Origin: Luteimonas rhizosphaericola
GTDB lineage: Bacteria > Pseudomonadota > Gammaproteobacteria > Xanthomonadales > Xanthomonadaceae
Length of the DNA: 64,000 nt
Direction of reading: 5' to 3'
Assembly: GCF_029888045.1 (NCBI RefSeq)
Contig: NZ_JARXRN010000027.1
Location: 1-64,000, forward strand
The first letter of the stretch is position 1. Every line of letters begins with the position of its first letter. A model generated the notes under the pieces. It did not search any database. It saw nothing but the letters and a program-made list of their open reading frames with translations, and had not been told where the DNA came from. Position numbers and translations under genes: made by a program. Below are positions 16,525-26,257 of the stretch, piece after piece.

Positions 16525-18756
16525 ATGACCTTCCGAACCTCCAGCCGTCCCGCGCTCGCCGCGTTCCTGTCCATCCTGCTGGCCGCCTGCGCGTCGATGC
16601 CGCCGCCCACGCTCTCGCGCGGGCAGCAGCGGCCGCCGGTGCCCGCGGGCACGGCCGCCGCCGACGCGATCCAGGCCGAGCCGCTGGAAGACGACGAGGG
16701 CCCGCGCGCGCAGATCCGCCGCGGTACCGGCCAGGTGCTCAACCAAGGGGCCGCCGCGGCGCCGCCGCCCAACCTCGGCGGCAGCACCGGCGAGGCCTCG
16801 TTCAACTTCGAGGGCGAGCCGCTGCACGCGGTGGTCAAGGCGATCCTGGGCGACATGCTCGGCCAGAACTACACCATCGCCCCGGGCGTGCAGGGCACCG
16901 TCACCCTGGCCACGCCGCGCACGGTGAGCCCGGCGCAGGCGTACATGCTGCTCGAGCGCGCCCTGGCCGACAACAACGCGCGCATGGTCTACAGCGGCGG
17001 CATGTACCAGATCGTGCCGGCCGATACCGCGCTCCCGTCGGGCACCGTCGCCCCGCGCACTGGTGGCGCGATGGCCGCGCGCGGGTTCGAGGTGCGGGTG
17101 GTGCCGCTGCGCTTCATCTCCGCCACCGAGATGGAGAAGGTGCTCAAGCCCTACGCCCGGCCCAACGCGATCGTGGCGGTCGACAACGGCCGCAACACGA
17201 TCACCGTGTCCGGCTCGCGGGTGGAGCTGGAGAACTACCTGCGCACGATCGAGATCTTCGACGTCGACTGGCTCTCGGGCATGTCGGTGGGGGTGTTCCC
17301 GCTGCAGACCGGCAAGGCCACGCGCGTGGTGGCGGACCTGGAGAAGGTGTTCGGCGAGCAGAGCAAGTCGCCGGTCGCCGGCATGTTCCGCTTCATGCCG
17401 CTGGAAGGCGCCAACGCGGTGCTCGTGATCACGCCGCAGCCCGACTACCTGGACGACATCCAGGACTGGCTGGAGCGCATCGACAGCGCCGGCGCCGGGG
17501 CGCGGCTGTATTCGTACGAACTCAAGTACATCAAGGCGCGCGACCTCGCCCAGCGCCTGGCCGAGGTGTTCGGCGGCAGCAGCGGCCGCGGCGGCGGCAA
17601 CGACACCGGCGGCTCGCTGATGCCCGGGCTGAGCCCCGCCACCATCGGCAGCGGCGGCGGCCAGTTCGGCGACGACGGCAAGATCGGCGGCGACTCGATG
17701 GGGGACATGGGGTCGCTCGGCGATGGCGGCGCTCTTGGCAGCAGCGGCAGCGGCAGCGGCGGGCTCGGCGGTGGCTCGCTCTCGCTCAGCCAGGATCGTG
17801 GGGGCGCGAGCAGCGTGACCCTCGAAGTCGAAGGCGATCGTGTTGGCGTTTCCGCGCTCGATGAGACCAATGCGCTACTGGTTCGCACTACGCCGCAAGC
17901 GTGGAAGTCGATCCGGGAAGTGGTCGAGCGACTGGACGTGATGCCGCTGCAGGTGCATATCGAAGCACAGGTGGCGCAGGTACAGCTGTCGGGCCAGCTG
18001 GAGTACGGCGTGCAGTGGTTCCTCGAGCGCGCGGCCACGGACAATGGTCTGCCGAACGTGACCGACGGTGCCGGCATCCCCCCCAACTGGAGCACGCTCG
18101 CGGGAAGCGTGGGCGGCGTCGCCGGTCCGGGGCTGGCGTGGACGCTCATCCGCAATGACGCGGCGGCGATCATCCGCGCGCTCGACAGCGTGTCCGACGT
18201 CCGCCTGCTGCAGACACCGTCGGTCTTCGTGCGTAACAACGCCGAGGCCGAATTCAACGTCGGCGACCGCATTCCGGTCTCGACGGTTTCAGTGAACCCG
18301 ATCCTGGGCAGCGACAACAGCCTGACCTCCGTGCAATACCTGGAAACCGGCACGATCCTCAAGGTGCGTCCACGCGTGACCCAGGACGGTACGGTGTTCC
18401 TGGACATCGTGCAGGAGATCAGCGCGCCGGCCGGGCAGCCCGACAACAACGGCAACTTCCGCATCACCACGCGCCGGCTCAAGACCGAGGCGGCGGCGCA
18501 GGATGGAGACACCGTGATGCTCGCAGGCCTGATCACCGATGGCGTGGAGCGGGGTGCGAACGGGATCCCTGGGCTGGCTCGAATCCCCGTGCTCGGCGCC
18601 CTTTTCGGCACTCAGACCTCGGATACCTCGCGAAGCGAGACCATCGTGCTGATCACCGCGCGCATCATCCGCAACAACGCCGAGGCCCGCACCCTGACCG
18701 ACGAATACAGCCGCCGCTTCCGCGCGATGGAGCCGTTGCACCGTGTTACGGATTAA
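16525..18756 (+). CDS. gspD: Type II secretion secretin GspD (lipoprotein type)
   Basis: 743 residues from ATG 16525 (GTG 16519 also in frame). Signal sequence with lipobox LLAAC|AS, so probably a lipid-anchored secretin. N0-N1-N2-N3 domains are followed by a long Gly/Ser-rich insert (about residues 350-425). The secretin core has VEAHIEAQVAQV-type strands, the plug/gate region and the C-terminal GLITDGVERGANGIPGLARIPVLG signature. It forms the outer-membrane gate. Last gene of the operon; a minus-strand gene converges on it. Confidence 0.96.
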   Translation: MTFRTSSRPALAAFLSILLAACASMPPPTLSRGQQRPPVPAGTAAADAIQAEPLEDDEGPRAQIRRGTGQVLNQGAAAAPPPNLGGSTGEASFNFEGEPLHAVVKAILGDMLGQNYTIAPGVQGTVTLATPRTVSPAQAYMLLERALADNNARMVYSGGMYQIVPADTALPSGTVAPRTGGAMAARGFEVRVVPLRFISATEMEKVLKPYARPNAIVAVDNGRNTITVSGSRVELENYLRTIEIFDVDWLSGMSVGVFPLQTGKATRVVADLEKVFGEQSKSPVAGMFRFMPLEGANAVLVITPQPDYLDDIQDWLERIDSAGAGARLYSYELKYIKARDLAQRLAEVFGGSSGRGGGNDTGGSLMPGLSPATIGSGGGQFGDDGKIGGDSMGDMGSLGDGGALGSSGSGSGGLGGGSLSLSQDRGGASSVTLEVEGDRVGVSALDETNALLVRTTPQAWKSIREVVERLDVMPLQVHIEAQVAQVQLSGQLEYGVQWFLERAATDNGLPNVTDGAGIPPNWSTLAGSVGGVAGPGLAWTLIRNDAAAIIRALDSVSDVRLLQTPSVFVRNNAEAEFNVGDRIPVSTVSVNPILGSDNSLTSVQYLETGTILKVRPRVTQDGTVFLDIVQEISAPAGQPDNNGNFRITTRRLKTEAAAQDGDTVMLAGLITDGVERGANGIPGLARIPVLGALFGTQTSDTSRSETIVLITARIIRNNAEARTLTDEYSRRFRAMEPLHRVTD

Positions 18757-18878
18757 TCGAACGGTTAGTCATCGTACGGTGAATCGTGTGGTGAGCAGGT
18801 TGCGTTGGGCCATTGTCTTCCCGTCTCGTGCATAGGCCGATGGCACAGCCGATTGATCCTGCAGGAGTGCCGAAGCGA

Positions 18879-18905
18879 GAAAGCCCGCGCACTGCTGCGC
18901 GGGCT
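18879..18905 (-). terminator. Terminator downstream of the minus-strand exported-protein genes
   Basis: Perfect 10-bp stem agcccgcgca / tgcgcgggct with a 4-nt loop. Read on the minus strand it is followed by TTCT, so it best serves the gene ending at 18994; on the plus strand it could also stop readthrough from gspD. The rest of 18757-18993 holds nothing I can name. Confidence 0.75.
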
Positions 18906-18993
18906 CCGTAGTTGCGAATCGGGTGATCTGGGCTTGCTGTCGCGCATTGATCGGGGACGCAAAGAGCACGGCTCTGCCCAGACGCCGCGTCGG

Positions 18994-19524
18994 TCAGGGA
19001 TACACGCCGTCGTCCGTATGTCCGTTTTCATGAACAGCGTAAGCCACGATCGAGCCCTTGGGAGGCAGACGGCAGACGAGACTCGCAGGGGAGTTGAGCG
19101 CCGAGATGACTTGGGTCTCGGCCGTGCTCCAGTTGACGCTCAGCAGGTCGCCGGGGTCACCGGACACCGACTTGGTGTCGGTCCAGAGCGTAGTCCGGTT
19201 GGATCCAACATTCAGGGTGCACTGGAAGTTTCCGGCGGTGTTGGTGCGGAAGTAGGCAGAGACCGAAGCGCCGGCCTCGTCGCCGGTGGTGCCCCATGAG
19301 CTCTCGGCGTCCCGCACGATCGGACAGATCACGTAGAGGTAACCATTGCCCTGGTTCTGCACCGATTCCGGACGGATGCGCAACTGGCTGTAATTTGGGG
19401 TGCCGGTGGTGTAAGGCGCGCACCCGCCGACGCTGTAGTACTTGCTGTCGGCTTGTGCTTCACCATGCATGAGCGAAGCAGCCAGGACGGTCGACGCCAG
19501 AATCAGGGTTTTCACGTTCTTCAT
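18994..19524 (-). CDS. Exported protein of unknown function
   Basis: 176 residues with a clear Sec signal peptide (MKNVKTLILASTVLAASLMHGEAQA|D). The mature part contains four cysteines (in GGCAPY, VICPIV, FQCTLN and LVCRLP) that could form two disulfides, and has a beta-rich composition. I do not recognise the family. GC content is visibly lower than in the flanking operon. It sits downstream of, and in line with, the 19608-20276 gene (83 bp apart), so the two may be cotranscribed. Confidence 0.8.
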   Translation of the reverse strand: MKNVKTLILASTVLAASLMHGEAQADSKYYSVGGCAPYTTGTPNYSQLRIRPESVQNQGNGYLYVICPIVRDAESSWGTTGDEAGASVSAYFRTNTAGNFQCTLNVGSNRTTLWTDTKSVSGDPGDLLSVNWSTAETQVISALNSPASLVCRLPPKGSIVAYAVHENGHTDDGVYP

Positions 19525-19607
19525 CTTTGGATCCTTGAAGTTGGGAGCGGCGTGTGTCTTGCCGCGGAGGGTCGGTCCGGCGAACGCAGGGGGATCGGCG
19601 CCGGGCA

Positions 19608-20276
19608 TCACTTCTTCATCGCGTACACCTGCAGTTCCACGCTGCCATCCGGCCTGTAGATCGTGCGGCGCTGGGTCTGGGGCAGCGCGCCGCTGATGTC
19701 CATCGCGAGAATGGTCGCGGCCTCTGCCGCAGCCCCATCGTCCCGGTAGATTGCGGTGATGTTGCACAGCGTGCTCTTGCACTGGACGTTCACATCGGTA
19801 GGCAGCGCGACCCCTGCAGCCTTGGCTTCGTCTGACGTGATCGCTTCGAGGACGGCGATTTCGGTGTTCTTCGCCCACACGGCGGATACTTGCTCGGCGC
19901 GAAACCTGTTCCCGAAGTCGCGCATCACCGCGTCGGTCTGGGCCTGCTCCGACTGTTCTTCGACGCTTGTCCGCCTGTTTGCGGAAGGCGCCGGGTGCGC
20001 CGCAACGGGACCCGCTCCGGGACGCGAGTCGTGCCCTGCCTGTGCAGCGGGGATCGACCGTCGTTCAAGCGCCTGCAGCCTCCGCTCGAGCTCGGGGTCG
20101 CTTGGCCGGGTATCCCGCGCGAACAGATGGACGCCGGCCAGCGTGCATATGCTGGCAACTGTGGCGCTCAACAGAGCGGTAAGCACGAGGCGCATATGCA
20201 TGCCTGAAATGGGATGTCCTGCCAGCTTGTACGCAAATCCTTGCTCCGGTGGGACAGCGCGGTCTTTGGAAGGCAT
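19608..20276 (-). CDS. Membrane-anchored protein of unknown function
   Basis: 222 residues. ATG 20276 is chosen because of a strong RBS (ccggaggg, 4-5 nt spacing); internal ATGs at 20201 and 20195 would give a shorter form starting at the TM. Short cytoplasmic N-terminus, one TM (LVLTALLSATVASICTLAGVHLF), then a low-complexity linker and a periplasmic domain with a Cys pair (VQCKSTLCNI). Family not recognised. Start codons of this gene and the divergent glycosyltransferase gene are only 30 bp apart. Confidence 0.75.
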   Translation of the reverse strand: MPSKDRAVPPEQGFAYKLAGHPISGMHMRLVLTALLSATVASICTLAGVHLFARDTRPSDPELERRLQALERRSIPAAQAGHDSRPGAGPVAAHPAPSANRRTSVEEQSEQAQTDAVMRDFGNRFRAEQVSAVWAKNTEIAVLEAITSDEAKAAGVALPTDVNVQCKSTLCNITAIYRDDGAAAEAATILAMDISGALPQTQRRTIYRPDGSVELQVYAMKK

Positions 20277-20306
20277 ACTTCCCTCCGGATTCACTTCACT
20301 GAATAT

Positions 20307-21215
20307 GTGAACATCCCTATCGTCCTGCTCCCGGTCGGCACTGACGACGAAGCCCTCGACGCGTGCCTGGCCGGGCTCGATACCGGTACCCCCGCTCGAA
20401 CGCGCGTGTGGCTGGCCGACGACGCCCAGGCCGGGCCGCGCGGGCTGGCGATCATCGAGCGCTGGCTGGCATCCACGCCGCTGCAGGCCGACTACACGCG
20501 CCGCGACCGGCGCGTGGGCGAGGTGGCCCACGTCGACCAGATGCTCGCCGCCTGCGGCGATGCCGACGTGATCGTGCTCGCGGCCGATGCGGTCCCGGCG
20601 CCGGGCTGGGCCACGCAGCTGGCGGCGTGCTTCGCGCGCGATGCCGCGATCGCCAGTGCGACACCCTGGTGCAATGCGGGCGAGGCCGCCGCCTGGCCCC
20701 GGATCGGCGAGATCGCGCCCATGCCGGACGACCCGTTGCGGCTGGCGCGCGCCTGCGCGGCGATGCCGCCGCTGCATCCCGAACTGCCGGCCGCGGTGGC
20801 GCACGCGGTCCTGCTGCGCGGCAGTGCAAGGCGCAAGGCCGGCGGCCTCGATGTCCAGAGCTACGGCTCGTGGTACGCGGCCCTGATCGACCTCTCGCTG
20901 CGGCTGGCGGGCCTGGGCTGGCGCAACGTGTTGTGCGAAACCGCGTTCGTCGCGCGCGGTGGCGAAGGCGGTCCGGCCGAAGGCGACATGGACGCGCTCG
21001 CGGCGCGCTGGCCGACCTGGCACGCGCGCCTGGCGAACACGCTGATGCAGGATCCGCTGCGCGGCCCGCGCGAGCGCCTGGCGCAGCTGTACGAGGACGT
21101 CGACGGCCCGCAGCGGCAGCAGGACCTGTTTCCCCATGCGGAAGATGGCGATGCCGCGGAGGGCGGGTCCGATGCAGTGCAGGAAGATGCGGCGCTGCCG
21201 GGGGAGGGCAGCTGA
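20307..21215 (+). CDS. Putative glycosyltransferase, family 2-like
   Basis: 302 residues from GTG 20307. The N-terminus (IPIVLLPVGTDDEALDACLAGL) and the block ADVIVLAADAVPAPGWATQL resemble the nucleotide-sugar domain of GT2 enzymes, in which VLLNSDTEVPPGW is typical. The canonical DxD is not clear, so activity is uncertain. The acidic C-terminal tail is probably disordered. The next gene starts inside its stop codon, so the pair is probably translationally coupled. Confidence 0.65.
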   Translation: MNIPIVLLPVGTDDEALDACLAGLDTGTPARTRVWLADDAQAGPRGLAIIERWLASTPLQADYTRRDRRVGEVAHVDQMLAACGDADVIVLAADAVPAPGWATQLAACFARDAAIASATPWCNAGEAAAWPRIGEIAPMPDDPLRLARACAAMPPLHPELPAAVAHAVLLRGSARRKAGGLDVQSYGSWYAALIDLSLRLAGLGWRNVLCETAFVARGGEGGPAEGDMDALAARWPTWHARLANTLMQDPLRGPRERLAQLYEDVDGPQRQQDLFPHAEDGDAAEGGSDAVQEDAALPGEGS

Positions 21216-22057
21216 TGTCCGCGCCGGCCGGCATTGCCGCGGTGGTGGTGAGCTACCAGAGCATCGACACCATCGACGCCTGTCTGTCGCGCCTGTGCGC
21301 CGCGGAGGGCGTCGTGCAGGTGCGGGTGGTCGACAACGGCTCGACCGACGGCACGCTCGAGGCCGTGCAGCGCCAGGCTTCGGTCGATCCGCGGGTGCGC
21401 TTCATCGGCAATCCGGACAACCCCGGTTTCTCGGTGGCCTGCAACCAGGGCGCGCGCGCCAGCGACGCGCCGTGGCTGGCGTTCGTCAATCCCGACTGCC
21501 TGCTCGAACCCGATGCGCTCTCGCGGCTGCGCGCGCATGCGGCCGCACTCGCCGGCGACTGCCTGCTCGGCGCGGACCTCGTGGACGAGCACGGCCAGCG
21601 CGATGGTGCCGCGCGCCGGCGCGACCCGGCCTTCGCGGCGATGCTGCGCGAGCGGGGCGCGCGCGAGCTCGCCGTCGTACCGGACGACGCGCAGCCGCTG
21701 CAGCGGGTCGACGCCGTCTCCGGCGCGCTGATGCTGATGCCGCGCGGCCTGTTCGACCGCATCGGCGGCTTCGACGAGGGTTACCGTCTGCACGCCGAGG
21801 ATCTCGACCTGTGCCGGCGCGCGCGTGAGGCGGGCGCGACGGTGGCGGCGGCCAACGACGTGCGCGTGCTGCACCTGCGCGGTGTGTCGAGCCGCTCGCG
21901 GCCGGTGTTCGTGGAGTGGCACAAGCACCGCGGCCTGTGGCGCTATTTCCGCAAGTTCGAATCCACGCGGCTGGCGGTTCCGGCGCGCGCCCTGGTCTGG
22001 TGCGCCATCTGGCTGCGCTTTCCGCTGGCGGTCGCGCGCAAGCTGCAGGCCGGCTGA
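21215..22057 (+). CDS. Glycosyltransferase family 2 (WbbL/rhamnosyltransferase-like)
   Basis: 280 residues, ATG overlapping the previous stop (TGATG) with a good RBS (gggaggg). Typical GT2 elements: VVVSYQS at the start, VDNGSTDGT, NPGFSVACNQG, NPDCLLEPDAL at the metal-binding position, and GGFDEGYRLHAEDLDLCRRAREAG. These enzymes transfer sugars onto O-antigen or other surface glycans. The acceptor cannot be told from the sequence. The C-terminal ~40 residues are basic and hydrophobic and may contact the membrane. Confidence 0.88.
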   Translation: MSAPAGIAAVVVSYQSIDTIDACLSRLCAAEGVVQVRVVDNGSTDGTLEAVQRQASVDPRVRFIGNPDNPGFSVACNQGARASDAPWLAFVNPDCLLEPDALSRLRAHAAALAGDCLLGADLVDEHGQRDGAARRRDPAFAAMLRERGARELAVVPDDAQPLQRVDAVSGALMLMPRGLFDRIGGFDEGYRLHAEDLDLCRRAREAGATVAAANDVRVLHLRGVSSRSRPVFVEWHKHRGLWRYFRKFESTRLAVPARALVWCAIWLRFPLAVARKLQAG

Positions 22058-22214
22058 CGGCGTCGATGCAGGGACAGGGCCGAGCGTTCCGGCCGCCGAC
22101 CGGTGGCGACGCGCCCGCGCACCCGCCGGGGCGTTGCGCGTGGATCCAGCCGCGTGCGGTGGGCGATGACACAATGGCGTCGCGTCGGCGGCCGGCGCCG
22201 CGAAGGAGCCACCG

Positions 22215-23420
22215 ATGCCCGTGATCGAGTCCCTGCTCGACACCGACCTGTACAAGTTCACGATGATGCAGGCCGTGCTGCACCAGCATCCGGCCGCACA
22301 CGCGGAATACCGGTTCCGCTGCCGCACCCCCGGTGTCGACCTTGCGCACCACGTCGAGGCGATCGACGCGGAGATCGATGCGCTGTGCACGCTGCGCCTG
22401 ACGGACGACGAACTGGCCTACCTGCGCTGCCTGCGCTTCATCAAGCCGGACTTCGTGGATTTCCTGGCCCTGTTCCGGCTGCAGCGCAAGTACGTGTCGC
22501 TGCGCGCCTCGCAGGTCGCGCCTGGCGAGATCGAGCTGGAGGTGAAGGGGCCCTGGCTGCACACGATCCTGTTCGAGGTGCCGCTGCTGGCGATCGTGAA
22601 CGAGGTGCATTTCCGCGACACCGTCGGCGCGCCGGACGAGGCCGAAGGGTTGCGCCGGCTGCAGGCCAAGCTCGACCGGATCAACGACGCGGTGGGCTTC
22701 GAGGACTGCCGCATCACCGATTTCGGCACCCGGCGGCGCTGGTCGCGCGCCTGGCACGACGCCCTTATCCCGCGCCTGGTCGCCGGCCTGGGCGAGAAGT
22801 TCGCCGGCACCAGCAACGTCGACCTCGCGCGCCGGCACGGCCTGGTGGCGCAGGGCACGATGGCGCACGAATGGCTGCAGGCCTGGCAGGCGCTCGGCCC
22901 CCGGCTGCGCGATTCGCAGGTGGCGGCGTTCGAGGGCTGGGCGCGCGAGTACCGTGGCGACCTCGGCATCGCGCTGACCGACGTGATCGGCCTGGACGCG
23001 TTCCTGCGCGATTTCGACATGTACTTCTGCAAGCTGTTCGACGGCATGCGCCACGACTCCGGCGACCCGGTCGCCTGGGGCGAACGGATGATCGCGCACC
23101 TGCACGCGAATAAGGTCGATCCGCGCGGCAAGGTGCTGGTCTTCAGCGATGGCCTGGACATCGACGAGGTGATGCGGCTGTACGCGCATTTCCGCGGCCG
23201 CTGCCTGATGTCGTTCGGCGTCGGCACCAACCTCACCAACGACCTCGGACCGAGCCCGCTGAGCATCGTGATGAAGATGGTCCGCTGCAACGGCCAGCCG
23301 GTGGCCAAGCTCAGCGACACGCCCGGCAAGACGATGTGCGACGACCCCGGGTATCTCGCCTACCTGCGGCAGGTGTTCGAGGTGCCGGCGCCGGAGACTG
23401 CGGTCAGCGGAAGCGGTTGA
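22215..23420 (+). CDS. pncB: Nicotinate phosphoribosyltransferase
   Basis: 401 residues; ATG with a near-ideal RBS (aaggagccacc). Family motifs include [20 protein letters not shown] at the N-terminus, [30 protein letters not shown] and [16 protein letters not shown]. It makes NaMN from nicotinate, PRPP and ATP in NAD salvage. The last 17 bp overlap the 3' end of convergent pyrF. Confidence 0.96.
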   Translation: MPVIESLLDTDLYKFTMMQAVLHQHPAAHAEYRFRCRTPGVDLAHHVEAIDAEIDALCTLRLTDDELAYLRCLRFIKPDFVDFLALFRLQRKYVSLRASQVAPGEIELEVKGPWLHTILFEVPLLAIVNEVHFRDTVGAPDEAEGLRRLQAKLDRINDAVGFEDCRITDFGTRRRWSRAWHDALIPRLVAGLGEKFAGTSNVDLARRHGLVAQGTMAHEWLQAWQALGPRLRDSQVAAFEGWAREYRGDLGIALTDVIGLDAFLRDFDMYFCKLFDGMRHDSGDPVAWGERMIAHLHANKVDPRGKVLVFSDGLDIDEVMRLYAHFRGRCLMSFGVGTNLTNDLGPSPLSIVMKMVRCNGQPVAKLSDTPGKTMCDDPGYLAYLRQVFEVPAPETAVSGSG

Positions 23421-24231
23421 TCGCGTCGCGCAGCGACCTGGCGGCATCCGCCGCGGCTTCGGCATAGCCCGCGCCGGGGGAGGCGTAGAGGATCCCGCGC
23501 GAGGAATTGATCATCAGCCCGGTGCCGTCGGCATTCCGCCCGTTCCGGACCACCGCCTCGACATCGCCGCCTTGGGCGCCGACGCCGGGAATCAGCAGCG
23601 GCATGTCGCCGACGATGCCGCGGATGTCCTTCAGTTCCTCCGGGAACGTCGCCCCGACCACCAGCGCGCAGTTGCCGTCGTCGTTCCACTCGCCGGCGAT
23701 GGTGCGGGCGATGCGCCGGTACAGCGGCTCGCCCTCGACCATGAGTTCCTGGAAATCGCGCGCGCCGGGATTGGAGGTATGGCACAGGAAGATGCAGCCG
23801 CGATCAAAGCGCTGCAGGAACGGGACAGCCGAATCGCGTCCCATGTACGGATTGAGCGTGACGGCATCGGCGCCGTAGCGGTCGAAGGCCTCCACCGCGT
23901 ACTGCTCGGCGGTGCTGCCGATGTCGCCGCGCTTGGCGTCGAGGATCACCGGCACGTCCGGATGGGTCCCGTTGATGTGCGCGATCAGCCGCTGCAGCGC
24001 GGCCTCGCCGCCGTTGTGCGCGGCGAAATAGGCGATCTGCGGCTTGAAGGCGCAGGCGAACTCCGCGGTGGCGTCGGCGATGTCGCGGCAGAACGCGAAC
24101 AGGCTGTCGGCGACGTCGTCGCCGGTCGCGACGAGCGATTCGGGGAAGCGCGCCGGGTCCGGGTCCAGGCCCACGCAGAGCAGGGTGTCGGCCTGCTGCC
24201 AGCGGTCGCGGAGTCTGCGGACGAATCCCAT
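23404..24231 (-). CDS. pyrF: Orotidine 5'-phosphate decarboxylase (type 2)
   Basis: 275 residues, the long PyrF form. Opening [16 protein letters not shown], catalytic block [17 protein letters not shown] (Lys-Asp of the active site), [12 protein letters not shown] and C-terminal [13 protein letters not shown]. It forms UMP in pyrimidine synthesis. Separated by 16 bp from the upstream map gene on the same strand, so cotranscription is likely. Confidence 0.96.
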   Translation of the reverse strand: MGFVRRLRDRWQQADTLLCVGLDPDPARFPESLVATGDDVADSLFAFCRDIADATAEFACAFKPQIAYFAAHNGGEAALQRLIAHINGTHPDVPVILDAKRGDIGSTAEQYAVEAFDRYGADAVTLNPYMGRDSAVPFLQRFDRGCIFLCHTSNPGARDFQELMVEGEPLYRRIARTIAGEWNDDGNCALVVGATFPEELKDIRGIVGDMPLLIPGVGAQGGDVEAVVRNGRNADGTGLMINSSRGILYASPGAGYAEAAADAARSLRDAINRFR

Positions 24232-24247
24232 GCGCGTGTCCCTCGTG

Positions 24248-24985
24248 TCAGGTGACCACGACCGGCATGCCGGACGTGACCACCACCGTGTGTTCGAACT
24301 GCGCGGCGAAGCCGCGGCGGCAGTACAGTGACCAGCCGTCGTCGGCTTCTTCCGCCAAGGTGGCGTGGCTGGCCAGGAACGGCTCGACCGTGATCACCAT
24401 GCCTTCGTGCAGCCGGCGCGCATCGCGCGGATCGTAATGGCCCGGAATCTGCCCCGGCGCCTCGTGCAGGGCGCGCCCGACGCCGTGGCTGCCGAGGTTG
24501 CGGATCACCCGCAGGCCGCGACGCGCGGCCACCGACTCGATCGTGCGACCGATGCCGTTGATCCGCTCGCCGGCGCGCAGCTGGGCGATCGCGGCGTCGC
24601 GCGCTTCCAGGGTCGCGTCGAGCAGGCGCTGCTGCGCCGGCGCGGCGGCGCCGATCACGAAGCTCGCGCCGGTGTCGGCAAAGTAGCCGTCCAGCTCGGC
24701 CGAGACGTCGATGTTCACCAGATCGCCCTCGCGCAGCACGGTGTCGTCAGGGATGCCGTGCGCGAACACGCGCCCGACGCTGATGCAGGTCGCGCCGGGG
24801 AAGTCGTAGGTCAGCTGCGGGGCCGAGCGTGCGCCGGCGGCGCGCAGCCACTTCGCGCCCAGCGCGTCGAGTTCGCGTGTGGTCACGCCGGGCGCGGCGG
24901 CCTCGCGCATGCCGGCGAGGATCGACGCCACCAGGGCGCCGGCGCGGCGCAGGCCTTCGAGTTCGCTGGCGTGTTCGATAGTCAT
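24248..24985 (-). CDS. map: Methionine aminopeptidase, type I
   Basis: 245 residues. M24 fold with the metal ligands in the expected blocks: VNIDVSAELDGYFADTGASF (two Asp), NLGSHGVGRALHE (His), VITVEPFLA (Glu) and FEHTVVV (Glu). It removes the initiator Met. In many genomes map lies before rpsB; here it is next to pyrF and may be a second, stand-alone copy. No SH3-like or zinc extension is present. Confidence 0.95.
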   Translation of the reverse strand: MTIEHASELEGLRRAGALVASILAGMREAAAPGVTTRELDALGAKWLRAAGARSAPQLTYDFPGATCISVGRVFAHGIPDDTVLREGDLVNIDVSAELDGYFADTGASFVIGAAAPAQQRLLDATLEARDAAIAQLRAGERINGIGRTIESVAARRGLRVIRNLGSHGVGRALHEAPGQIPGHYDPRDARRLHEGMVITVEPFLASHATLAEEADDGWSLYCRRGFAAQFEHTVVVTSGMPVVVT

Positions 24986-25062
24986 GATGCGTCGATCACG
25001 AGATCGACCTGTTCAGGTCGATCTCACGTGCGAGAGCCGGGCGAGTCCCGACCAACTGCAGA

Positions 25063-25389
25063 TCACTTTTCGATGATCAGCTGCTGGCGCTGACGCATGA
25101 TCGCCGTGCCGTCGTTCTGGTACGTCGTCGAGTACACCACGGGCACAACCTGCACGATCCTCCACCCTCGTTGGGCGAGCTGCGGAATTGTGTAAGCGAC
25201 ACCGCCTGCCTGGCAGTTGAAACGCGTTGCGTTCGACAGCTGCGGAAACGCGCCCCCGTTACCGGTAGTCGAGTAGCTCTGGATTCCGCTATGGCAGACC
25301 GACGCCTCACCCGCCATCGCCGGGAGGGCGACACATGCGACCGCCAGCACCACGGTCCGGGTCAGCGGGGAAATCTTCCTCATGATCAT
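25063..25389 (-). CDS. Small exported protein of unknown function
   Basis: 108 residues with a signal peptide (MIMRKISPLTRTVVLAVACVALPAMA|G) and an aaggag RBS at proper spacing before ATG 25389. The mature part has two cysteines (SVCHSG, RFNCQAG), a QLAQRGWRIVQVVPVVY block typical of DUF-type small domains that sense or modify extracellular factors, and a Gln/Arg-rich end. The family was not identified. Lower GC than neighbours. Confidence 0.78.
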   Translation of the reverse strand: MIMRKISPLTRTVVLAVACVALPAMAGEASVCHSGIQSYSTTGNGGAFPQLSNATRFNCQAGGVAYTIPQLAQRGWRIVQVVPVVYSTTYQNDGTAIMRQRQQLIIEK

Positions 25390-25488
25390 ATAAACGCTCC
25401 TTGTGCAGGCTTGGTGGGTGCCGCAACTGCGGCGTGGGGATGATGAACGAACGCGTATGTCCGGGCAACGGCTCCGTCCGGCGTGAGG

Positions 25489-26172
25489 TCACGGGGCAGG
25501 CAATGACTCGGGCGAAAGATCCTCGCGTGGTGCCCGGCCGGCGAAAGGCACGGCGATCACCTCTGCGTCCGAGAACCCACCGAAACCGTCCGGTCCCCCC
25601 GAAATAGTGATGCTACCTTCTCCCAGCGCGAGAACCGGACGTTCCTCACCCGGAACCACGCTCAAAGCGGTATCCATTACCGAGTGCCAGCCGCCCGTAT
25701 CGTCTTGGCGGAAGACACCAAGTACCCTCACAACGGCGCTGTCGCGACAGCCGGAAAGATCGTAGAAGGAGATCGCTTCGGGAGAGTCGTCATTGTCCAA
25801 GTCGATGAGGCGCGCGGCGTATGGCGCGCTCTGTCTGGAGCAGCCCTCCAATGCCCCAACATTCCCGACATGAGTTTCGACGTGCTGAATGACGGCGGGG
25901 GGCGCTGGCTGGCTACGTTGCTCGATGACCGCGAGCGCCTTCCCGGAGAAAAAGTGCTCCAACGAGGGCTCGGCGCCGATATCCGGCTGCGCACCGGCCA
26001 GCTCGCGCTCGCGGTCCGTCGACGGTTCGGAGGGAGGTGCGTCTGCTGCATCAATCGTATTGGCGGCAGCCGTTGAAACGTCGGCGGGCGAATTTGGCGC
26101 CCGGGTGCAAGACGCGGCCAAAGCGGCGACCAGGCATGCGGCAATCACAAGAAGGTGGCGAGCGGTGGCCAT
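25489..26172 (-). CDS. Exported, possibly lipidated protein of unknown function
   Basis: 227 residues from ATG 26172. N-terminal hydrophobic segment ends in LAASC (Cys22), a weak lipobox. A disordered Ala/Pro/Ser stretch (25-60) follows, then a domain with RLIDLDNDDSPEAISFYDLSGC; the D-x-D-N-D-D pattern resembles a calcium-binding loop of FG-GAP/EF-like repeats. An in-frame upstream start at 26256 gives no signal peptide and is less likely. Function unknown. Confidence 0.72.
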   Translation of the reverse strand: MATARHLLVIAACLVAALAASCTRAPNSPADVSTAAANTIDAADAPPSEPSTDRERELAGAQPDIGAEPSLEHFFSGKALAVIEQRSQPAPPAVIQHVETHVGNVGALEGCSRQSAPYAARLIDLDNDDSPEAISFYDLSGCRDSAVVRVLGVFRQDDTGGWHSVMDTALSVVPGEERPVLALGEGSITISGGPDGFGGFSDAEVIAVPFAGRAPREDLSPESLPAP

Positions 26173-26257
26173 AGCCAGGTCGTCTGTCCGATGGGGATGA
26201 GGGAGCGGCACCGCGCGGTTCTCAGTGTGCGCGGGTCCGCCGATCAAAGATCCCACC

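Noticed and set aside
19608-21137. 509-residue minus-strand ORF
   Set aside because: Only the part from ATG 20276 looks coding (RBS and TM); the upstream part lies opposite two glycosyltransferase genes.
22058-22214. Small gene between the glycosyltransferase and pncB
   Set aside because: No frame with a plausible RBS and length; a cacaat -10-like box before pncB is the only feature.
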